The notes under the pieces were generated by a model. It worked only from the letters and a program-made list of their open reading frames with translations, had not been told where the DNA came from and made no database searches. A stretch of DNA of 64,000 bases from Lantana camara. Its lineage: Eukaryota > Streptophyta > Magnoliopsida > Lamiales > Verbenaceae. Positions 34,641 to 47,623 of this stretch are shown piece by piece. The DNA lies in NCBI GenBank assembly GCA_037501455.1, contig CM074863.1, forward strand, positions 56,463,501 through 56,527,500, read 5' to 3'. Position numbers and translations under genes: made by a program. Within the stretch, counting starts at the first letter, position 1, and each line of letters starts with the position of its first letter.

Positions 34641-35268
34641 GACCTACTCACTATCATTTTTCATGCTTTTAGGTTTGGCAAGATAATGAGTCAAGGAATG
34701 TGGCAACATGGATTCGCTACACATCACCAGCCTTCTGCATCTCCAACCTGCACATCACCGTTCTCCGACTTCTCCTACAGCCACAGCCACCTCTACCACC
34801 AAACCGTTCCCGACTACACCTTCAGCCACCTCCGTCACCAAACCTACTACAACCACAGCTACCTCCAACACCAAACCGGACAACCACTTTGCTCACATTA
34901 CCAACAACAATGCAAACGACGGAACAAGCAAGTGAAATCGAAACCAAGTTAAATGTTTATCAAAATATCCGAAGCAAATAATGCCGTTCTAACTGTTTCA
35001 AGAACTAAGTAGTCAAATTCCATATAACTGCATTAAATAACAGCAGTAGGTACCTACATATATTAACAAAATAGCAACTGTGGCAAATACTTGTAACAGT
35101 AGCCTCCTTAAGACCTAAACTAAAACTTTAAATATTCAATTGTTTCCAAACTAATAACAACATTGTTCAAAAAGTCACCAAGTCCCCCTCCGATACAAGA
35201 ACGTCATCAAAAACAACAAAATTGGTACATACTTTCAACAATCCCTTCTCCAAAAGCCAGTAAAATTT
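34641..35268. other. C-rich imperfect repeats and region downstream of the ERECTA-like gene
   Basis: 34720-34920 has irregular CACC/ACCACC repeats that give Thr/Pro-rich frames in all three plus frames, which suggests low complexity, not a gene. From 34980 to 35268 I see only AT-rich sequence that should include the 3' UTR of the minus-strand kinase gene. Confidence 0.45.
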
Positions 35269-38200
35269 TTAAACACTGTTCTTGGAAATGACTTCTCCGA
35301 ACCTCACAAACCACTGAGCATCAGATGAATTGTTATCCTGATTGAGCTGCTGTTGTTGTTGATGCTGCTGCAGATGATGACGGGGGTTTTGTCCTTTGTC
35401 GATCACAAATTGAGCGTAATCGATTGTCTGAGAAGGTTGTGCTGAACAAGGCTTCTTTTGAGGAGGAGGCAGCAACGAGAGGAGAACTCTTGAAACCTCG
35501 TGCATTGTTGGCCTCTCGGAGGGGTGAAGTTTTGTGCATAGCAATGCAAGTTGGAAGGCTTTCCTCACATGAGATAGATCCATGCATGTTACTGATACCT
35601 CCGGATCCACTGCCTCCATTAGTGTGTTATTGTCTGCTTTAGACATCACCTGAAAATCCATTATAAGTAAGAACTAGCACCCAATACTAGCATTTAATGG
35701 TAAGAACTAGCACCCAATACTAGTAGCTGGGGCAGTCGGACCCTGTGTGTGTGCAAGATAAAAATAAACTGAAAAATATGTTCAAGTTCTAATATTTCTA
35801 TTATAATTATATTATTAAATTCTTACACGAGTTTAAATTCTTTTCCTGTTTATTAACTTAGCGACAGGCGAGGAAAGGAGTGATGATATAGTATAAAGCA
35901 ATAGTGCAGAAGACGAGATGAGACAAAAGAAAAAGTGTTTGTAAGTGAGAAATAACAGTCAAAACTTAATATATTTTCAGAAAATTGATACATCATCAAA
36001 AATTTACTCCAAAGGTGGTTAAATCAAAATCTTCGAGCTTTATTGAACTCTACACATATTTCACAAATGCAGGTTTGTAAAACTATCATACCACCTCATG
36101 TGGTAATAATGCACAAGAATAAGAGAAAATTTATTTAAGATCACACCATAAATTTAACGTAAATGGTTAGAAAAATGCATGAATCTATTTATAAACACAT
36201 CAAATGTGAGGGAAGGAAGTTCAGATTTAATTTACAGAGACTATAAAAATATATAGATGACCATACGGGAAAATTCTTACCAGCTGATGCAAGTTGGACT
36301 CATTATCAACAGCTTTCTTTCCTGTCAAAAGCTCCAAAAGCACAATGCCAAAGCTGTAGACATCTGATTTTTCAGTAAGTCTAGAAGTCCTTGCATACTC
36401 GGGATCGATGTAACCTATTGTCCCAAGAACATAAGTGGATGCATGACTTATGGCAGGAGGCAGTGACTTTGCTATTCCGAAATCAGAAAGATGAGCTTCA
36501 AAATTATGATCAAGTAGAATGTTGGAGGATTTAACATCCCTATGAATGATTTTTGGGTTGCAGTCGTGATGAAGGTACGATAGCCCCTGAGCAGCTCCAA
36601 CAGCAACTTTCAGACGAGCTTCCCAATCCAGTTTTACCTTCTTCGAAGGGCCTGCAATGAAGTTAGAAGTATAGCAGGTAAACCAAGCAGTCATGTTACA
36701 GTGTCACTAGTACCAAAATTAAATAAAGATTAAAAAAGTAAAATTACTAAAAATTATTCTAAGTTATTTTCTATATCTTCAAACCCCATAAATTAATATA
36801 TCGTTGAAAGACTCATTCCATAGTTCTTCATTATGAAACAATCAATGACTTTGACCACGTTTCTTGATAAATTTAACTTCAGTTATTTGTTTTAACTTTG
36901 TATACTTATTTATGAGTAAGCCTTCTTCTTGTGCATTTATTTATACATAGAAAAATCTAGTTATTACAATTAATTCATGAAGATATTAATATCTTTTATT
37001 TATTTAATTTAAAAATTAAATCAAAGAAAACATTTCATATACATATATAATGTTTAAAGATGGTTTCTAGCCAAAAAAAAAAGATGTTCAACATTATCAT
37101 CTAAACAAACTTTATATAACTTCAAAATGGAAATATTACTGAAAAGAACTAGTCAATTTTTGTTCGATTAGGAAGGATAAAAAACTAAAAGAATGAGTTC
37201 TTAAGATTTAAAGATAACATATAATTTAGTAGAATATCACAAAATAATTTTATGGTTCATTTTTATATAAAAGCTTATTTTAAGGAGGGGTTTGGATATT
37301 TCTTTTCTAGAAAAATAACAATAATAATAACAATAAATTTAAGGCGAAATTACTAACCATGAAGAAGATCCCAAAGGGAGCCATTTTCCATGTAATCATA
37401 GAAAAGAAGATTCCCTTGCGGACAAAACGAGTATCCATGCAAGCTGACGAGGTTTCGATGTCTAATACTTCCAATGGTCTCTAATTCTGTCTCAAACTCA
37501 CGAGAATCGTGAGGATACTCACTGTAAAGTCGCTTAATTGCAATAGGCCGGGAATTTTTTAGAACACATTTATATACTGTGCTTGAAGCTCCATATCCGA
37601 TGATGTATTTCTCACTCAGATTCTCTGTCAGTCTCATAATATCTTCATACGTGTGTATCGCCATATCCATGTGAAGAACAACCAATTTGGATGAACCTGA
37701 AAGAAAAAGTACACGCTATTAGAGATATAAATAAGTATACTCACAATCTTGCATCATATTCAAAACAAACCTTGCATCGTACTCTTGTCCGAACCCTTTA
37801 CGAACATCTTGGGTTGGTTGGATTTGTATATTGTTACTACGATCAGTGACAAGAATGCAATGAAGACCAATGCACTTATAATAACAGTTGTTCTTGAAAA
37901 CATGGCTGAAACACAAAGTCGAGAAAAGGGCATTTGTTAAAACCTTATAACACACATCTAGAACACACAGTGATGACTATGAAAACTATATAGTACCTTT
38001 GGATTTTGAGGGGTACGGATCACATATTGAGCCCAGCCAATGACCACATAGTAAGGGGTTCCCAATAAAACTGATGTATAAAGATTACAATTTAAGACAA
38101 TGGTAGCATTATATTTAAATTAAAAATAATTGCTTTTTGTATACCTGTCGGGCAAGAACCGGGAGAAGTTTCTGCCAACAGGGACCAACCCTGTAAAGTT

Positions 38201-41200
38201 GTTATACGAAACATTCCTAACAAAAATGAAAATAAGTTATTGCCCTCTATGAATGTATCTCTTTGAGATGATATCGAAGATTTTCGCAAAAATAAAAACT
38301 TAACTTACAATTTCTCAAGACTTAAGCAGTTGGTAAGTTGTTCGGGAATTCTTCCAGTCAAATCATTGTTATTCAATATTCTGCATGTAAATTTTGCATG
38401 CGTGAGAGATGCAAATGTAAGAGGACAGATAATGAAGGACACATAAGTTAGAAGATCGGAACATACAGAGAAGCTAGATTCTGCAGCTGCCCCAGTTCTT
38501 GAGGTATGCTGCTCGAAAAATTGTTGAAAGACATATCCCTGCAAAATAATATATTCTTTATTGAAGTGATCTTTTACACAAATCAGATATCATGCAGGGG
38601 AAGAAGATTATTGAAGATAGTTTAATCTTAAAGAAGCTCACATTATCTGTATGCTCCTGAGATTACCAAATTCAGCAGGAATGGATCCATCAAGATGATT
38701 GTGGCTCAAATTCCTAATTACAACAGTTCACTTTATATATTCTATAAAAAATAAACGAAAAAGAAATATGTCAAACGTATTTGTAAATATACAGAGACTT
38801 ACAGAGTGAGAAGATGCTCCAAATCACCAACAGAGGCAGGGACAGACCCTGAGAAATCATTACTCGAAAGATCCCTAAGAAAAAAGATGTTGGTCAAACA
38901 AAAAAGACCGGAAAATAATGAAAGTTTAAGGAAAAATTTTTAATTTTCAAAACTCACAGGGTATCAAGATTGATGATATGCCCCAGTTCAAGTGGTACGC
39001 TGCCTCTAAACTGGTTCGAGGAAAGATTCCTGCAAATTGAGAACTCAATTTCCACATTCATATATGAGAGGAAATCTTAAGAGTTTACAAAAAGGTGTAG
39101 AAAATGGAAGAAAGATATAAAACTTACAGATAAGTGAGACTCTCCAGATGTTTTAAACCAGATGGAATGGATCCATTTAAAAGGTTACCATGGACATTGC
39201 TGAGAGCAAAGGATGGAAGAGGAAACAACAAATACATTTCACAAGTTAATCATAAATAAAATGAAGAGTTTACATGAAGAGAAAATCAGAGATCTTACAA
39301 CTGATTCAATGCCGTGCAGGAACTGATGTTCTCGGGAATGGGGCCATCAAGATTATTGTTTGCCAGATTTCTATAACAGGGCAACAGCCGAATAGAAAAT
39401 TAATATTTACAAGATAGATGAATAAAAGTAATTAAATAAAAAGGAAACCTCAATAAAATAAAGACTCACAATTCAAAAAGTTGTTCTAGTTTCCCAAGTT
39501 CAGCAGGTATGCCTCCAGACAGTTCATTGTAATTTAGTTGCCTTCAAACAAGCTAAATTAGCAAAAAAGTACCCAAAAAAAGGCAATTTGGGGCTATAAA
39601 TTACATTGCTATGACAAATGACAAATTATGCTTACAAATAGCTAAGCTTTGACATGTTTCCTAGCTCAGGTGGAATAGGACCAGTAAGCTTGTTACCATG
39701 CAGATATCTGAAATAATAAGTTTCTAGTGCTAAGAAAAACATGGAAATGATAGAGCAATTCTTTAAAACTGATAAATTTGAAGTAAATCAAACTAACAGT
39801 TTTCCAGTGTAAGATAGGTTGCCAAGAATCCTTGGGATCGGTCCAACTAATTGATTTTCACTTAAATCCCTGAAAGAATCGTCAAATAAAATCAAGTTAA
39901 ATAATTGAAAGTACAAGATTTAACCATAACAATTAGCAAATAAGAACTAATTAGAGCATGCATGCTTACAGTACAGCAAGGGCTTGCATTAGACCTATCA
40001 CCTCTGGAATCTTTCCAGTTAACATATTCCCCTGTAATGATCTGTCCCAAAAAGCTATTAATACAAAGGGCTAACTTGCAATACTTAGTTCAATACAAAT
40101 CCAAAAGTATAATAATTACTTCTAGATTAACTTACAGCGTAGCAACTTGTAAAAAACCAATATTATATGGTATCTCTCCAGTGATATGATTATAGGAAAT
40201 ATCCCTGAGTCACAGCAAAGTGTCAAGATATTCAGATCTGAAATTCACTAAAAGATAAATCCTCTATATTAACATTAACATAAAAATCAAAAGATAGCAC
40301 TTGCAAAGAACTTACAATATCTCAAAGCTTGTACAGTTACCAATGTTATCTGGTATAGTTCCAGTCAAGTTATTACCCCTAACATCACTGCAGCAATCAA
40401 AGAAAGTATAAGCTTACAATTTTAAGGTATTAACACGAAATCTTGCTACAAGAAGGAAGAATGAGTACTTACAAATACCAAAGGCCAGTCAGCTGGCACA
40501 TATCAGGGGACAATGTTCCAGTTAACATGTTTCCACGTAGACCACTGTATCATAATTGTAATTATCGTCAAATAAGGAAAAAGAAAACAATAACCTTTTT
40601 CAGGGCCTTATTGGCAATTGATAAATATATTTTCTTTACTCACAGATATTGCAGCACTTCATTCCAGTATACCAATCTTGGTATCTCTCCTATAAGTTGG
40701 TTACGAGCAAGATCGCTTCAACCATGCACAAGATAATTGTCACCAACTTCTGACATTTTAATTGTTACTATGAGTTGTCCAAATTAATCATGTTATCTAA
40801 CTTACATTGTCTTGAGATTTGGAATTTGTGTTAGTGTTGAAGGAATCGGACCAGTTAGCTGGTTGTTCTTCAAGTTCCTGATATTTACATATTTTCTTAG
40901 AAAATCAGCTTTCGAAAATATTAACTACGCAGGATATAAAGAAAATAGCAAGAAATATGACTTACAATAGCTCAAGCTGCTTAAGCTTAGAGATTGAGAA
41001 GGGTATGTCTCCTTCTAGCAGGTTATCAGACAAATCGCTTCAATATAACAGCAAACATTAACATCATTAGTACATAACACCAAATTGCATTAAACTTAAA
41101 TGATTTCAAGAATCTCTTCTAACTTACAGTAGAACAAGTGTGACACAGTTTCCAATCTCATCTGGGATTTGCCCGGTTAATTTGTTACCTTGAAGATCTC

Positions 41201-42282
41201 TGTCAAATAGAGATCATAGTATTTGTAAGTTCTAATGCAACAAGATTTGTGCGACAAAATAAGGGAGTTCCACATAAGTACTCACAAAGACTGAAGATTC
41301 CTCAGATCTCCAATAGCTGGTGAAATTTCTCCACCCAAGTTCAGATTTGACAGATTCCTTCACGAAAACAGTGGAAAGACTTAAAAATTTTTCAGAAATA
41401 GGAATAACAAAATAGTAATAATACATCTAAGAATAACTATAAAAATCGAAGCAAATAAACATACAGAGCAACAACGGATATGCTTATATTTCCACAAGAT
41501 ACACCACGCCAAGAGCAAAAGTCATCATTATGAACATCGTCCCAGTCCAGAAGCACATTAGCCACATTGCTAAATGAAGCTTTAATGGACATCAATGCTT
41601 TGCCTGAAATTGTCATAACAAAAGAAATTGTGAAAACCCAGTTTGGTAACATTACAACACACACTCACACACAATGTATATAACACGTGAATGTTTAACT
41701 GCAAGGCTCCGCTATAAAGAATAAGATATTCTTTTTCGCTTAAGTATAATTAACTAATAACTTGAAAATCATTAGAAGTCCACTAAAAACCAACTGCTGA
41801 CAAGAACCACCAAAAACAGCAATTTGTTTGGAAAATCGGAAAGCAGAGAGATTCCAACGACGCAGAATTTAGGAACGCAAATGAAAAGGGGTTTCTTATT
41901 AGCTTGTTATTTCTGTATTATAAAAGCATTTGGAAGTTCAAGCACTGTTATATTAGCCAAAGCTATTCAACAAGCAAAAGGGTCGGCGTCGGAATATTTT
42001 CTCACAAACTAGGACGAACGAAAGTGAGAAAAAATTACAAAGAAAAAGGAAAGAGAAATGAAAATTGAGTCAAATAAAAAATTGTGTTCATCATTCGTTC
42101 AGAAGAAACACCGACTACCCTTTTGAGCTTTGAAGACCAAAAAATAAAGACTTTCCAAAACGAGCAAAAGAACAAAACAAACAAGGAATCAATACTGCGA
42201 AGTGCGAACACCAAGTCGTCCCCAGCCACCAAAACTTAGAGAGAGAATGTAAAAATGAAAGGGGAAAAAAAAAAACAAAAGC

Positions 42283-42319
<37 letters not shown>

Positions 42320-42442
42320 CATACCTTCATCGCTGAGTGATGAAGCCAGAGGAAACAGAAGGAAGAACGCTGCCGCAAAATAGAGCACACCCATTTCCGC
42401 ATTAGCCTTGGTCTTCACAAACATCTCATTTTTCTCCACCAT
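35269..42442 (-). CDS. ERL1: ERECTA-like leucine-rich repeat receptor kinase (ERL1/ERL2 type), 27 exons
   Basis: Plasma-membrane receptor kinase of the ERECTA family, which perceives EPF/EPFL peptides and controls stomatal spacing and organ growth. Exons from the start: 42325-42442, 41465-41603, twenty LRR exons (nineteen of 72 nt and one of 69 nt: 41286, 41128, 40966, 40806, 40644, 40473, 40316, 40136, 39970, 39798, 39636, 39470, 39299, 39128, 38958, 38803, 38642, 38467, 38309, 38145 as left ends), then 37997-38070, 37771-37905, 37358-37696, 36281-36651, 35269-35649. They sum to 2994 nt, 997 aa. Residues 1-36 include a signal peptide; the membrane segment is in the 37771-37905 exon (about 590-634). 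Kinase: glycine loop GYGASSTV 668-675, Lys689, HRD 784-786, DFG 804-806. The [13 protein letters not shown] juxtamembrane and [15 protein letters not shown] tail point to ERL1/2, not ERECTA; paralogue choice is inferred. Confidence 0.93.
42288..42316. repeat. (AG)n microsatellite in intron 1 of the ERL gene
   Basis: About 29 bp of AG. On the coding strand it is a (CT)n tract that begins about 8 bases after the GT of the intron-1 donor (exon 1 ends at 42325). Confidence 0.9.
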
Positions 42443-42918
42443 TTGTGAAACCCGCTGCAGATATGCAGATTAACAGCTAGAGAGCACACAAGTACAATAA
42501 AACAATGGAATCTGACGGGCGCAAAATTTCTGTCAGTCAGTCGACCACATCTTAGCCCTCCTCTCTCCTCATAGTTAAAGTGTGATTGTTCGTGACAGCC
42601 GAACAAATCAATAAATAAACCAGGTAAACGAATATATAGTGCGTGGGAAGGAATGTGTGTTTTGTATATAGAGAGATGATCCGTAGTTACAGAGAAGCAG
42701 GCGTTTGGCGTGAACCTTAAGGCAGAGCAGCAGAAGCAATAAGGGAAGAGAGTGAAATGCAGAGAGAGGGGAGAGAGAGAGAGAGAGAGTGCGTTAAATG
42801 TTTGTCAACAGCTCTGCAAACACAGTACTACTGTACACAAAGGCTACATACACCATTTGCGACGTAGCGTTATGAAGAGAGAGAAAATGCTGTGTTTTTA
42901 TTAGTACGTGTTAATAAT

Positions 42919-42957
<39 letters not shown>

Positions 42958-43557
42958 GAGAGGTGCAGCTATAAACGGCGGTGAGGCGACGTTAAACAGT
43001 GACTGGGGGAAGAAATTGGAAAGCGAAAAAGATGATCGATTTGTAGTGTTTAGCAGCGGCCGTCAGCCGTACTGCCGTTTCGCAAAGTAGTTGCATCTTT
43101 TGACATCTTATTATTACAAATTTTTCTTCTCAAAATCTTCCACGCGCCAAGATAATCACCATTGTCATTTCTTCTTTATGTAATTTACTTGATTTATTAA
43201 TAATTCAATGTTGTTATTGTTTTGTGGTATCTCTGGTTGGAAAATTAGGTTGGGATAAATGCTTTTTTTTTCCTACATTAAAATTCTGTAATAGTTTGAG
43301 AAGGATCTAATTACTCTCCCTCTTCTAATTTTATACATTCCAAATAAAATTTCTCGCTCACTTTGTAATATTTTTTTAATGAAATATATTTTGAGTACAG
43401 CCTATTAGATTAAATTGGTCGAACTTTGTTAAATTTTGGTGTTCTTTTCTTTGTACACTTTTTAATAATCTATATTTGGGTTATATTGAATTTATTATTT
43501 TGTCTAAATAACTAAGATTTTTCTTGGTGTAATTTTAAGCATTATAGTTTTAAGTAT
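42443..43557 (-). promoter_or_regulatory. 5' UTR and upstream region of the ERL gene
   Basis: No gene on either strand. It contains GA-rich tracts at about 42762-42789 and an adjoining (TA)n/(GA)n pair at about 42919-42956, so the coding strand has CT-rich stretches of the sort often found in plant 5' leaders. 43081-43557 is featureless AT-rich sequence. Transcription start not determinable. Confidence 0.5.
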
Positions 43558-44519
43558 TGTTCGACGCTTCCGCGACAAGTGGTATTAGTGCTAGGAGGTG
43601 GGCCCAAAACAGTAGCGGTCCGAAACCATATTTCAAAATTTTTATTATAATACAAGTATTAAAATATTTCTAAAACATTTTAATACAATAGCGGAAGACT
43701 AGCCGGATCTACTCAAGTATATACATGCAATTGATAATAAATTTTAAATCACTTAAGCAGATAAATATCTAACATGCAATTAACACTTAATAGCATATAA
43801 TTTATCATGCTTAAAATAATATAACTGTAAAATATTACCGTACTCCAAATATGACTATCTAACGACATTTTTCCAGCTCCCAAATTCACCTCCCGAGAAC
43901 CCGATCTCCTCGTAAAACCGACAGAGTTTCCCCGCAATATCCCCGACTCAACCCTCGGAGTGTGGGCTCCGTGAGTATTTCCCTAAATACTCGAGAAAAA
44001 TATTTTCTAGAAAAACTCATTTTTCTAATACTAGAAAATTCCCTAATTTTCTAATAATTAAGTGGTTTATATATTAATTATATAATTAATTAATCCAAAA
44101 TTTGGATTAATTAAGAAGAAAATTTCAGCCCAAAAATTCGGCCAAAATGGAATGATTGAAGCAACCAAGGGATCAACTATATATAGGCATAATTTCAGGG
44201 GCAATTTGGTCATTTTACAAGTTCAAGTGGGTGCCGCGTACAAACCGCGTATACTTCGGCCAATCAGATCACGCCACGTGGCACGCGCCAAATGCGCCAC
44301 CCAGGAGCCCTCACGCGCCGCCACATGGCGGCTGTGTATTGGCGCGTGTTAAACACGTGCCGGCAACCAGGTCGCGACACGTGTCCGGGTCTGGCCCTGC
44401 CCAGATCCGGTTCGTCAGACCCTATCCGAGATCCGGCCCATTAACCCGGTTTATTCACCCGTTGACTGGCCCGTTGACCAACTGTTGGGCTTTGATCCAA
44501 GCCATTCACGCGCGCAGAC
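43558..44519 (-). mobile_element. Probable 3' LTR of the decayed copia element, distal part
   Basis: This sequence resumes at 47196 after the solo LTR. A TGTTCGACGC at 43558 and the polypurine-like run next to 47624 would give an LTR with TG...CA ends downstream of the copia RNase H. GC-rich, CACGTGGC-containing sequence fills 44220-44519. The low-coordinate boundary is uncertain. Confidence 0.35.
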
Positions 44520-47190
44520 TGTAACGCCCCGGTTTCCGGATGAACAGGTAAGCACGCCACGTGTGCGTTTTGAGCGTAGGTTTATTTTACTTCTTTAAAT
44601 TATAATATATTCTTACGTGGCATTCATATTTTTACAAAATTCATGAAACATTATTTATATTAATTCTTTAAATTCATATCATTGAAAATATTATTTCATG
44701 GCACGGAAAATATTTATTGCACGAAATTAATACCGAGAGTGTTACAAATGACCCAAATTTGCCCTACTTGGATGTCTTCAAAACTTTAAGGACTTGATTG
44801 CATGATTCTTCAAGGGCATGATTGATCATTTTTCAAAACTTCATAGACCTTATTGCATAACTTTGGAACTTCAAGGATTAATTGGCAAATTGGCATAATT
44901 CACTCAAACCAAGGGGATGAATCACGTAATACATCCCCAAGGTTCTTCCTTGTTGATATTTCATCAAAATTTCCCAACAACTCCATCCCTCTCACTCTCG
45001 GTTTCAAGAAGAATAGAAAATGAAGAAGTTTTTCCAATCAATCATCAAGATTTCAAGAAATCATCCAAGTTTTGGCAACTTGATCATCACCTTCATTCAT
45101 ATTCTTCATTTCCTAGCTTACAAAGGTTGGTTTGGATAAATTCATGATTCTTGATCATATTTGACATGCTTAGGGTTTGAGTAGTATTTGCTAGATGGAT
45201 TGATTGGACATGGAAGCATGATCAAGTGATTATTTCATGAATTATTGCATGATTTCTAGCTTGGAATCTTGAAAGTTTGGCAAGAATGATCAAGTTTGAT
45301 CATCTCTTGAAATCATGAATTCTTGGTGATATTTTATGGTTTAAGTGTCTAAGTGTTATATTAACACTTCTTGAATGTGTATGCATCATATTTCCATAAA
45401 TTATAGCATTTGGGAGCAAAAATGGAATTTTGGGTTGCTTGGTTGATCTTTCCCGAGAGCATGCTCTGTTTTTGCTCTGTTTTTCAGTTCCAGAACTTGG
45501 GAACGACCATTCCCAGCCTCAAGGCTTTGTGGGAACGGGCGTTCCCACCTTTCAAATTAAGTGTGCGCGGCCGACTATGGGAACGGCCGTTCCCATTTTG
45601 GCCTTGGAGCCGGAAGGGCCGTTCCCGGCTAAGGCGCGCTTTTAAAATGGAAAAACGTTGCCGCGTTTTTCTGGGCAACGGGAACGACCGTTCCCAGTTA
45701 CAAAGGAAACCTGGAACGGCCGTTCCCAAGGGGCTGACAGAACAAAATTCACTGCATAAAATTACGATTTTGACCCCTCGATCCAACGACTTCTTTGACC
45801 CCGAATTGCTATAATATGTGTTAATATGATATGAAACGAAAAGTTATAATACCACATTGCATTTTCGTGATCGTCTCGACATGTTTTCGCCGTTCGTCCT
45901 ATTTTGGTCATTTTAGGTCATTTCTCACGAATGTACGTCGTATTTGCACAGGTCCCGAGGGCGTGGACGGGGAGCAAGCTCCTTAGATCACTCCTTTATT
46001 ATATTTTGCAAGAAAGGTGAGGTTTGGTTTTGGTAAAATAAACCCTACAACCCTTATGTGTGAGTTTTCGGCCAAAACATATTATATTTATAAACGTTTT
46101 CAAAGTAATGAATATTTCAAGCATGAAAGTATTGATTGTCATGGTTTTCAAGCAAGTTTGGCGAGTACATGATTGCACGTGGGCCCGAGGGTAATTCTTG
46201 AGCCAACCGGGAAAGCAAGGGCTGACGGGTAACTCCTGAATTATCCTCACATTGTTGGGATCACCCCCGAAGCCACTAGGAGATTAGTGGTGGAAGGAGT
46301 TCCGTGTCTAGAGGGTCATGTCCTCTACACACACCATGTCGTGGATAGTCGAGCCTTGCAAACTCGCTATCACCCGGAGGAAGAAGGAGACTGGGGATTA
46401 ATCCGGCATGTCGGGTTATCCTCGGGTTATTGCATGTTTTCAAGTATGAAATTGTCTATGTGAGCACTAAAATATATTGCATGATCACTTATTTACCAAT
46501 CAAGCAAGCATGATCACGTATTGTTCACGATTGGGAGTTCGGTTGGAGATTGCCCTTGCTCGCCGGGGCCACATGTTCATGATATTGACAAACATGATTA
46601 ACTAAACGTGTTAAAATGGATAGTTGTAATCTCGGGCAAAAGATAAGATTTCTTGAACTATATAATTATTATTTTCTAAGGTCTTTACCCGAGGCTACAA
46701 ATTGCATGGAATGTGTGTTATATTTATTTATTGCCCCTCACTCAGTCTTCGGTAGACTGATACTCCACTTTTCAGGTACCTTTTGAGCGTGGTTGTACTA
46801 GGCGGGAATCGGTCGAGTCTTGCATCATCACGGGCCTAGCATATACCTTTCATGTACATACTTTTACTAGATATCATGTCGTGTTTTGATTGGTACATTT
46901 TGAATACTTAGTTATGTATATAATGGAGAGATGATAATGTATTGATAGTTAGATTTGGTACCTATATGTATCTATGAAATAAATATGGTACCTATACGTA
47001 TGATTGAATTTATTGCTTCCGCTTTTCTATTCATGTTGTTGTTTATGTTGGGGAGAGTGTCCCGCCTAGAGCGTCGTTTTTGTTGTCACCCGTTCGCTGT
47101 GGTCTTGGTTTATGTATGAACTGTCCATTTCATACGTGGATCGAGGCTATAGTGCGGGGGATGTGGCGCCTTGGGGTCTAGGGTGCTACA
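44520..47190 (+). mobile_element. Solo giant LTR, 2671 bp, TSD CAGAC
   Basis: Begins TGTAACGCCCC at 44520 and ends GGGTGCTACA at 47190. CAGAC is directly repeated at 44515-44519 and 47191-47195, so it is an intact insertion reduced to one LTR by recombination. It has a palindrome cassette at 45499-45727 and the terminal box CGCCTAGAG, CACCCGTTCGCTGT and ATAGTGCGGGGGATGTGG shared by related LTRs. No PBS, PPT or coding region remains. Confidence 0.92.
45499..45727 (+). repeat. GC palindrome cassette in solo LTR (six motifs)
   Basis: Motifs at 45499-45514, 45531-45546, 45579-45594, 45612-45626, 45680-45695 and 45713-45727. 45579-45594 is the perfect GGGAACGGCCGTTCCC, extended by T...A. 45529-45548 has 9-bp arms GTGGGAACG/CGTTCCCAC around GG. 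The flanks of other motifs pair with different bases (AGCCGG/CCGGCT; CCT/AGG). The cassette starts 979 bp into the LTR. Confidence 0.9.
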
Positions 47191-47195
47191 CAGAC

Positions 47196-47623
47196 GTGTC
47201 GAGATCTGGGCCATCCTGACCTGTTGACGTGGCGTGCCACATCAGCAAAATGCCACGTCATTTTTTTATTATTATTTTTTTAAATTTAAAATTTTATTTT
47301 CTCCAAAATAAAATTCCGGGCATTTCCTACTCTTTGGAACTTTGATTTATTTTCTTAAAATAAATCCCTTGGCTTATTTTCAAAAACTTTGAAAATTCAT
47401 TTCTCTTTCTCCTTTTAATATTTTTATCTTCGGGTTTTCAATTGGGGCTTGCAGGGGGACCTGCAGGACTAATTAATTTTAGCTCCAAACGGATTAATAT
47501 ATTATCATCTCATGACAATAATTAATTACCGCTTAACAATATTTAATTCCACTAAATAAATATTGTTGCACTCTAAAATTAATTAAATTATTCACGAATT
47601 TCTCGATCTAGAATAATTTCACA
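47196..47623 (-). mobile_element. Probable 3' LTR of the decayed copia element, proximal part
   Basis: On the minus strand a purine run GGAGGAGTGAAA is followed by TGTGAAATTATTC at 47623-47624, a plausible PPT/LTR junction about 430 bp downstream of the RNase H remnant. Continuation of 43558-44519 across the solo LTR. Confidence 0.35.

Noticed and set aside
34245..34952. 235-codon plus-strand frame
   Set aside because: It lies antisense to the YVDD-containing gypsy reverse transcriptase relic, then runs through C-rich low-complexity sequence; no recognisable domain.
43576..43595. TGGTATTAGTGC, similar to the initiator-Met primer site, on the plus strand
   Set aside because: No convincing LTR with a partner could be matched to it on the plus strand, and the local copia remnant runs on the minus strand; probably chance.
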